DNA from: Melioribacteraceae bacterium
GTDB taxonomy: Bacteria > Bacteroidota > Ignavibacteria > Ignavibacteriales > Melioribacteraceae
Assembly: GCA_015486905.1 (NCBI GenBank)
Contig: WFQV01000476.1
Location: 1-18,019, forward strand
DNA length: 18,019 bases
Reading direction: 5' to 3'
The stretch's first letter is position 1. Each line of letters begins with the position of its first letter. Shown here piece after piece: positions 14,501 to 18,019 of the stretch. A program made the position numbers and the translations under genes. A model generated the notes under the pieces. The model did not search any database. It was given only the letters and a program-made list of their open reading frames with translations, and was not told the DNA's origin.

Positions 14501-15424
14501 TTAACTAAATTTAATTACTTCCAAATTATGTTTAAGAGGAAATATTTTTAAATAAACAATCTTGTCAGATAATATTTCTCCGTCACAATGTGCTACGGCA
14601 GAATTTCTAAACGCTACCTCAAAATAATTGGTCTTATGAAAAATGACCTCTTTAACCTTGTGGATTTTATTGAACAAAGCCAGAGGTAAAGACTTAAGAA
14701 TCTTGAGCTTTGACATTCTCGAAATTACAGTTACTTCTAAAAATTCTTCAAAAATATTACCGTGTGGATTAAGGTAAAATCCCCCACCTGAAGTTTTACC
14801 ACTACCTATTGTAATTAATAAATTTTTATTGTTTAACAAATTGACTTTTGGGACAATATATTTAACATCTAAAAAAACTAATTCTTTCAATGCTTTAAAA
14901 ACTCCAAGAACATAAGCAAAAACACCGCTGAGTTTTTTATTTTCATTAACTATTTTAGCAACCAAGCCGTCAAAACCGACGCCCAGTGCGTTGACAAATC
15001 TCGTTTTTCTAAGAGTGCCAGAATTATTTTTGGTCTTAAATTCAACCTGGTAAAGACCGAATTTGGAAGAATCATATTTCTCTTTATTTAAAAGAAAATC
15101 AATTATATTTTGAAAATTTATCTGTTTACCCAAATTACTGGCAAAATCATTTCCCGTACCAACAGGTAAGACTGCAATTTTAATTTTTTTTGAGGTGTCA
15201 AGCCCTTTCATAACCTCATTTACCGTTCCATCACCTCCGACAATAACTACATTTTTATACGCTGAGGCATAAGAACGTGCGATTTTTGTAGCATGCCCCG
15301 GAAAATCGGTGAGCTTAATAACCGAATTCTCACTAATATTTTTAAGGTGCATTAACTTTTTGTAAGCCTTCTCCCCTCTCCCTTTCCCCGCAACGGGATT
15401 TACGATAATTAATGTGTCTTGCAA
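14501..15424 (-). CDS. Diacylglycerol kinase family lipid kinase (YegS/DgkB-like)
   Basis: This 307-residue protein has the diacylglycerol kinase catalytic domain: IIVNPVAGKGRG at the start, the nucleotide-binding GGDGTVNEV (63-71), LPVGTGNDFA (86-95), and a C-terminal HCDGE (AVAHCDGEILSD) shared by YegS, DgkB and sphingosine kinases. It phosphorylates a lipid, probably diacylglycerol or a related alcohol, at the inner membrane face; substrate specificity is not readable. It starts with TTG at 15422-15424. An AGAGGT site (plus-strand 15431-15436), six bases upstream, supports this start, and the protein opens directly into its first strand. It follows ftsY by 14 bases and precedes the small membrane protein by five, consistent with one membrane-biogenesis operon that also holds pgsA. 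Confidence 0.9.
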   Translation of the reverse strand: MQDTLIIVNPVAGKGRGEKAYKKLMHLKNISENSVIKLTDFPGHATKIARSYASAYKNVVIVGGDGTVNEVMKGLDTSKKIKIAVLPVGTGNDFASNLGKQINFQNIIDFLLNKEKYDSSKFGLYQVEFKTKNNSGTLRKTRFVNALGVGFDGLVAKIVNENKKLSGVFAYVLGVFKALKELVFLDVKYIVPKVNLLNNKNLLITIGSGKTSGGGFYLNPHGNIFEEFLEVTVISRMSKLKILKSLPLALFNKIHKVKEVIFHKTNYFEVAFRNSAVAHCDGEILSDKIVYLKIFPLKHNLEVIKFS

Positions 15425-15438
15425 AATTTAACCTCTAT

Positions 15439-16374
15439 TTAATCGAACAAAGCATTCACAAATTGATCGGGTTCGAAAGTAAGCAAATCGTCAATTGCTT
15501 CACCTACACCAACATACCTGATAGGAATATTAAGCTCGGAGCAAATACTAAAAACCATTCCTCCTTTTGCCGTTCCGTCCAATTTGGTAATAATTAGTCC
15601 CGTTAAATTTGTGTATTTCGAAAATTCACGGGCTTGCACAATAGCATTCTGCCCTGTGTTTCCATCAACAACCAAGTAAACATCGTTGGGAGCATAAGGA
15701 ATAACTTTCCCTAAAACTCTCTTAATCTTTTCCAATTCAGCCATTAAATTTGTTTTTGTGTGTAACCTACCGGCTGTGTCGATTAAAACAACATCTGCAT
15801 TTTTATTTTTTGCCACATTCAGGGTGTCAAATGCTACTGCGGAAGGGTCCGCACCTTTTTCCCTCTGAACAATATCTACTTCAGCTCTTTTTGCCCAAAT
15901 ATCAAGCTGTTCATTAGCTGCCGCGCGGAAAGTATCCGCAGAGCCAATTACTACTTTTAATCCTGCTTGTTTGTAATTATATGCCAATTTACCAATTGTG
16001 GTCGTCTTCCCTACTCCGTTAACTCCTACAATTAATATTACATAAGGTTTAAATTTTTTGAATTCTGTAAATTCCGGTTCTGTTTTATATTTTTCGAGAA
16101 TTTCACTCATTTGTCTTTTGACAATATTCAAGATATTTACTTGAGAACGATCTTTTTCCGAACGCATTGATATTCGTGCCTTTTCAATTATTTTTTCCGT
16201 AATATCGTAATTGATGTCTGCTCCCAAAAGAATTTCTTCCAATTTCTCCAAAAGCTCTTCGTCTAATTGAGCCTTCCCGGAAAGTGTCTCGTTAATTTGA
16301 GTTACTATTTTGTTTTTTGTTTTAGCTAAGCCCAATTTGAGTTTATTGAAATTAATATTTTTAAACGCTGACAT
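15439..16374 (-). CDS. ftsY: Signal recognition particle receptor FtsY
   Basis: This 311-residue SRP-type GTPase docks ribosome-SRP complexes at the membrane translocon. The helical N domain covers about 10-95 and the G domain follows: P-loop GVNGVGKTT (117-125), DTFRAAA (147-153), DTAGR (199-203) and TKLDGTAKGG (263-272), with the GVGEAIDDL / F close typical of FtsY. The long acidic A domain of E. coli FtsY is missing; the protein begins almost directly with the N domain, as in many bacteria. It is distinguished from Ffh by the absence of a C-terminal methionine-rich M domain. Its first 14 bases overlap the end of pgsA, implying coupled translation, and the lipid kinase follows closely. Linkage of a lipid synthase and the SRP receptor fits a shared role in membrane supply. 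Confidence 0.95.
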   Translation of the reverse strand: MSAFKNINFNKLKLGLAKTKNKIVTQINETLSGKAQLDEELLEKLEEILLGADINYDITEKIIEKARISMRSEKDRSQVNILNIVKRQMSEILEKYKTEPEFTEFKKFKPYVILIVGVNGVGKTTTIGKLAYNYKQAGLKVVIGSADTFRAAANEQLDIWAKRAEVDIVQREKGADPSAVAFDTLNVAKNKNADVVLIDTAGRLHTKTNLMAELEKIKRVLGKVIPYAPNDVYLVVDGNTGQNAIVQAREFSKYTNLTGLIITKLDGTAKGGMVFSICSELNIPIRYVGVGEAIDDLLTFEPDQFVNALFD

Positions 16375-16939
16375 TTTTTCTCCATTTCACTTCTTCGATT
16401 GCTCTGAAAAGATAAGCAATAACCGATATTAAACTAAGCAACAAACTTAAATAATATAAAGTTAAATAAAGCCAGTTACTTTTACTCAAACCTAATATTG
16501 CAGTAAGTAGAAATATACCGATAATTCCGACTGTGAATTTACCAATGTAATTGGAGGGCATTATTTTGCCTAATTTTTTACTAAAATAAAATCCTCCTAA
16601 TAAAATCAGCACATCACGGAGCACAATTACCCAAAAGAACAAATCGTTTATTACTTTAAAATAATAAAGCATTACAACTATTGTAATTATTACTACTTTA
16701 TCTGCAAGCGGGTCAATAATTTTCCCCAATTCCGTTATTTCATTGTATTTTCTGGCTAAATATCCGTCCAAATTATCGGTAATTGAAGCAAGAATTAATA
16801 GTCCGACTAACCAATATTTAATGCTTGGTTCGGAATTGTAATATTGAAATAAAATAATGATTGGGATAAATAGCAAGAGTCTAAAAAGGCTCAGCATATT
16901 GGACTTAGTGTTAATTTCTTTTAGATATTGTTTAATCAT
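16361..16939 (-). CDS. pgsA: CDP-diacylglycerol-glycerol-3-phosphate 3-phosphatidyltransferase
   Basis: This 192-residue integral membrane protein catalyses formation of phosphatidylglycerol phosphate from CDP-diacylglycerol and glycerol-3-phosphate. The CDP-alcohol phosphotransferase motif DG(x2)AR(x8)G(x3)D(x3)D is complete: D55, D58-G59, A62-R63, G72, D76 and D80 (in DNLDGYLARKY and GKIIDPLADK). About five or six hydrophobic segments surround it. The opening NMLSLFRLLLFIPI is typical of PgsA. Other enzymes of the same superfamily cannot be fully excluded, because the motif is shared. The gene starts with ATGA, overlapping the upstream secreted protein's stop by four bases, and it ends inside ftsY, so expression of all three is probably linked. 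Confidence 0.85.
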   Translation of the reverse strand: MIKQYLKEINTKSNMLSLFRLLLFIPIIILFQYYNSEPSIKYWLVGLLILASITDNLDGYLARKYNEITELGKIIDPLADKVVIITIVVMLYYFKVINDLFFWVIVLRDVLILLGGFYFSKKLGKIMPSNYIGKFTVGIIGIFLLTAILGLSKSNWLYLTLYYLSLLLSLISVIAYLFRAIEEVKWRKNVSV

Positions 16940-18019
16940 TTTATTACCGCAAATTTTTTAATTACCGATTGTTTGACATTCCCGAATTCATCTTTTTCAA
17001 TTGCCTTGTACAAATATACCCCCGAAGAAATTAAATTACCACTTTTATTTCGTAAGTTCCATTTTACTCCCCCTGCCTCCGAATTGTTCACCAAATGTGC
17101 AATGTGTTTGCCATTAATTGAGAATATTTCAATCTCACAATTTTCGGGCAGTTTGGCAAAGTGGATTTCACTGTTCCTACTCGAAATAACAGGATTGGGA
17201 AACACAAAAACTTTATTTAAGTTTTCTATCTTTTCTTGAATCAGAACGTAACTCCCTGCTCCTTCCCTTAAAGGAATATTTCCCGTGGAATCATTGAAAA
17301 AAAGACCGCTTACTTGTAGAATATAATTTATTCCCACCCCTCCGACAGGGTTCTTTGCCGTCAATTTTATTGTGAAATTGTTTCTGTAAAATTCGACTTT
17401 CTCGATCGGATTTACCGGGTTAAAAGAATAATTGCTCTTTTCTAATGCACTAAATTTTTCCAAAGGTAAATTAAATTTTATTAGAAGTTCTTTGTCAGTT
17501 AAAAGTTTGTACCTTTCAATAAAAAGTTGTTTGTCGCTAGTTGTATTTGGGGAAAAGTTAAACTTATACTTTCCGGTGGGAATAACTGCTCCGTAATAAT
17601 CCCTAAAATTTGAAATTTTAATTTCATTTTCACCGGTTAAAAACGGTTTGTTAAAAAATAAAAGATACGAATTTTGTGAATTTGCCGAAACTATCGGTTT
17701 GGTTGTTTCTCCATTTAAAACCACTCTGTAGTTAAAATTGCCAGGATTAAGATTAATCTTACCTTTAAATAAAATATTTAATACTTTTTCTTGAATAGGA
17801 GTAATTTTCACTTCTTTGTAAAGAGACAAAGAATGTGCAAATATTTTAATTAACGGGCTAAAAGCAGAGAGAAATTGTGAATGATTTGAGCCAAATGCTT
17901 TAATTCGATAATAATATGTTACCGAAAAGGTCTTTAAAGTATCATAATAAAATTTGTTTTTCGTAGAATCAATTAATTTTAAATCTGTAGAATCAACAAT
18001 ACTTCTGTAAATGTAATAC
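16936..18019 (-). CDS. Secreted protein with FN3-like region and type IX sorting domain, N-terminal part outside the window
   Basis: The minus-strand frame is open to the right edge of the window, so this is a partial gene of at least 361 codons; the TTG at 17827-17829 is an internal codon, not a start. Upstream of it I read residues such as VTYYYRIKAFG and NHSQF, a fibronectin type III-like strand pattern. The last about 95 residues form a type A type IX secretion (Por) sorting domain: VFPNPV, then IEIFSINGKHI, then SSGVYLYKA, ending KKFAVIK. Such proteins cross the outer membrane through the type IX machinery and are often kept on the surface. The middle part is beta-rich with no recognised enzyme domain. 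Its stop overlaps pgsA by four bases, an unusual coupling of a surface protein to a lipid gene. Confidence 0.85.
   Translation of the reverse strand, partial: YYIYRSIVDSTDLKLIDSTKNKFYYDTLKTFSVTYYYRIKAFGSNHSQFLSAFSPLIKIFAHSLSLYKEVKITPIQEKVLNILFKGKINLNPGNFNYRVVLNGETTKPIVSANSQNSYLLFFNKPFLTGENEIKISNFRDYYGAVIPTGKYKFNFSPNTTSDKQLFIERYKLLTDKELLIKFNLPLEKFSALEKSNYSFNPVNPIEKVEFYRNNFTIKLTAKNPVGGVGINYILQVSGLFFNDSTGNIPLREGAGSYVLIQEKIENLNKVFVFPNPVISSRNSEIHFAKLPENCEIEIFSINGKHIAHLVNNSEAGGVKWNLRNKSGNLISSGVYLYKAIEKDEFGNVKQSVIKKFAVIK

Noticed and set aside
17827..17829. TTG as the start of the type IX sorting-domain protein
   Set aside because: The frame continues open to the window edge with FN3-like sequence, and no signal peptide follows the TTG, so the true start is outside.

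Overview
The window is low-GC DNA from a Gram-negative bacterium of the Bacteroidota/Chlorobiota/Ignavibacteriota group. My best guess is an Ignavibacteria-like organism (Melioribacter/Ignavibacterium relatives). This rests on three things: a secreted protein with a type IX secretion (Por) C-terminal sorting domain, a Wzi-like outer-membrane barrel, and the order DUF2795 - holB - PSP1/ricT. It is an inference from gene content; no rRNA is present to confirm it.

Layout. Positions 1-2188 hold the end of a surface-polysaccharide locus on the plus strand: the 3' part of a family 2 glycosyltransferase and a probable outer-membrane beta-barrel protein. Positions 2189-2826 are 638 bases without a convincing gene. 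They contain a degenerate GGAT tetranucleotide array interrupted by three 42-bp GC-rich tandem repeats, then two neighbouring hairpins, and an AT-rich stretch with a CRP/FNR-like palindrome. Positions 2827-10067 are a long co-directional housekeeping run: MBL-fold hydrolase, ybeY, smg/DUF494, Xer recombinase, hpf, hprK, M23 peptidase, DUF2795 protein, holB and ricT. Several of these genes overlap, and a hairpin follows ricT. Positions 10124-12166 are a thiolase and a 3-hydroxyacyl-CoA dehydrogenase in tandem. A ClC protein with CBS and TrkA-C domains follows (12185-14245).

From 14286 to the right edge everything is on the minus strand and reads leftwards: a type IX secreted protein cut by the window edge, pgsA, ftsY, a diacylglycerol-kinase-type lipid kinase, and a 69-residue single-span membrane protein. 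Neighbouring genes in this group overlap or sit within 14 bases, so it looks like one membrane-biogenesis operon.

How the genes fit together: ybeY, hpf and ricT act on RNA or ribosomes; Xer and holB act on chromosome resolution and replication; hprK is a regulatory kinase; pgsA, ftsY and the lipid kinase act in membrane lipid and protein insertion. I found no complete new defence or mobile system. The parts that ordinary annotation does not explain are the repeat/hairpin region at 2268-2717, the channel-like residue changes in the ClC protein, and a few unusual start and leader arrangements.
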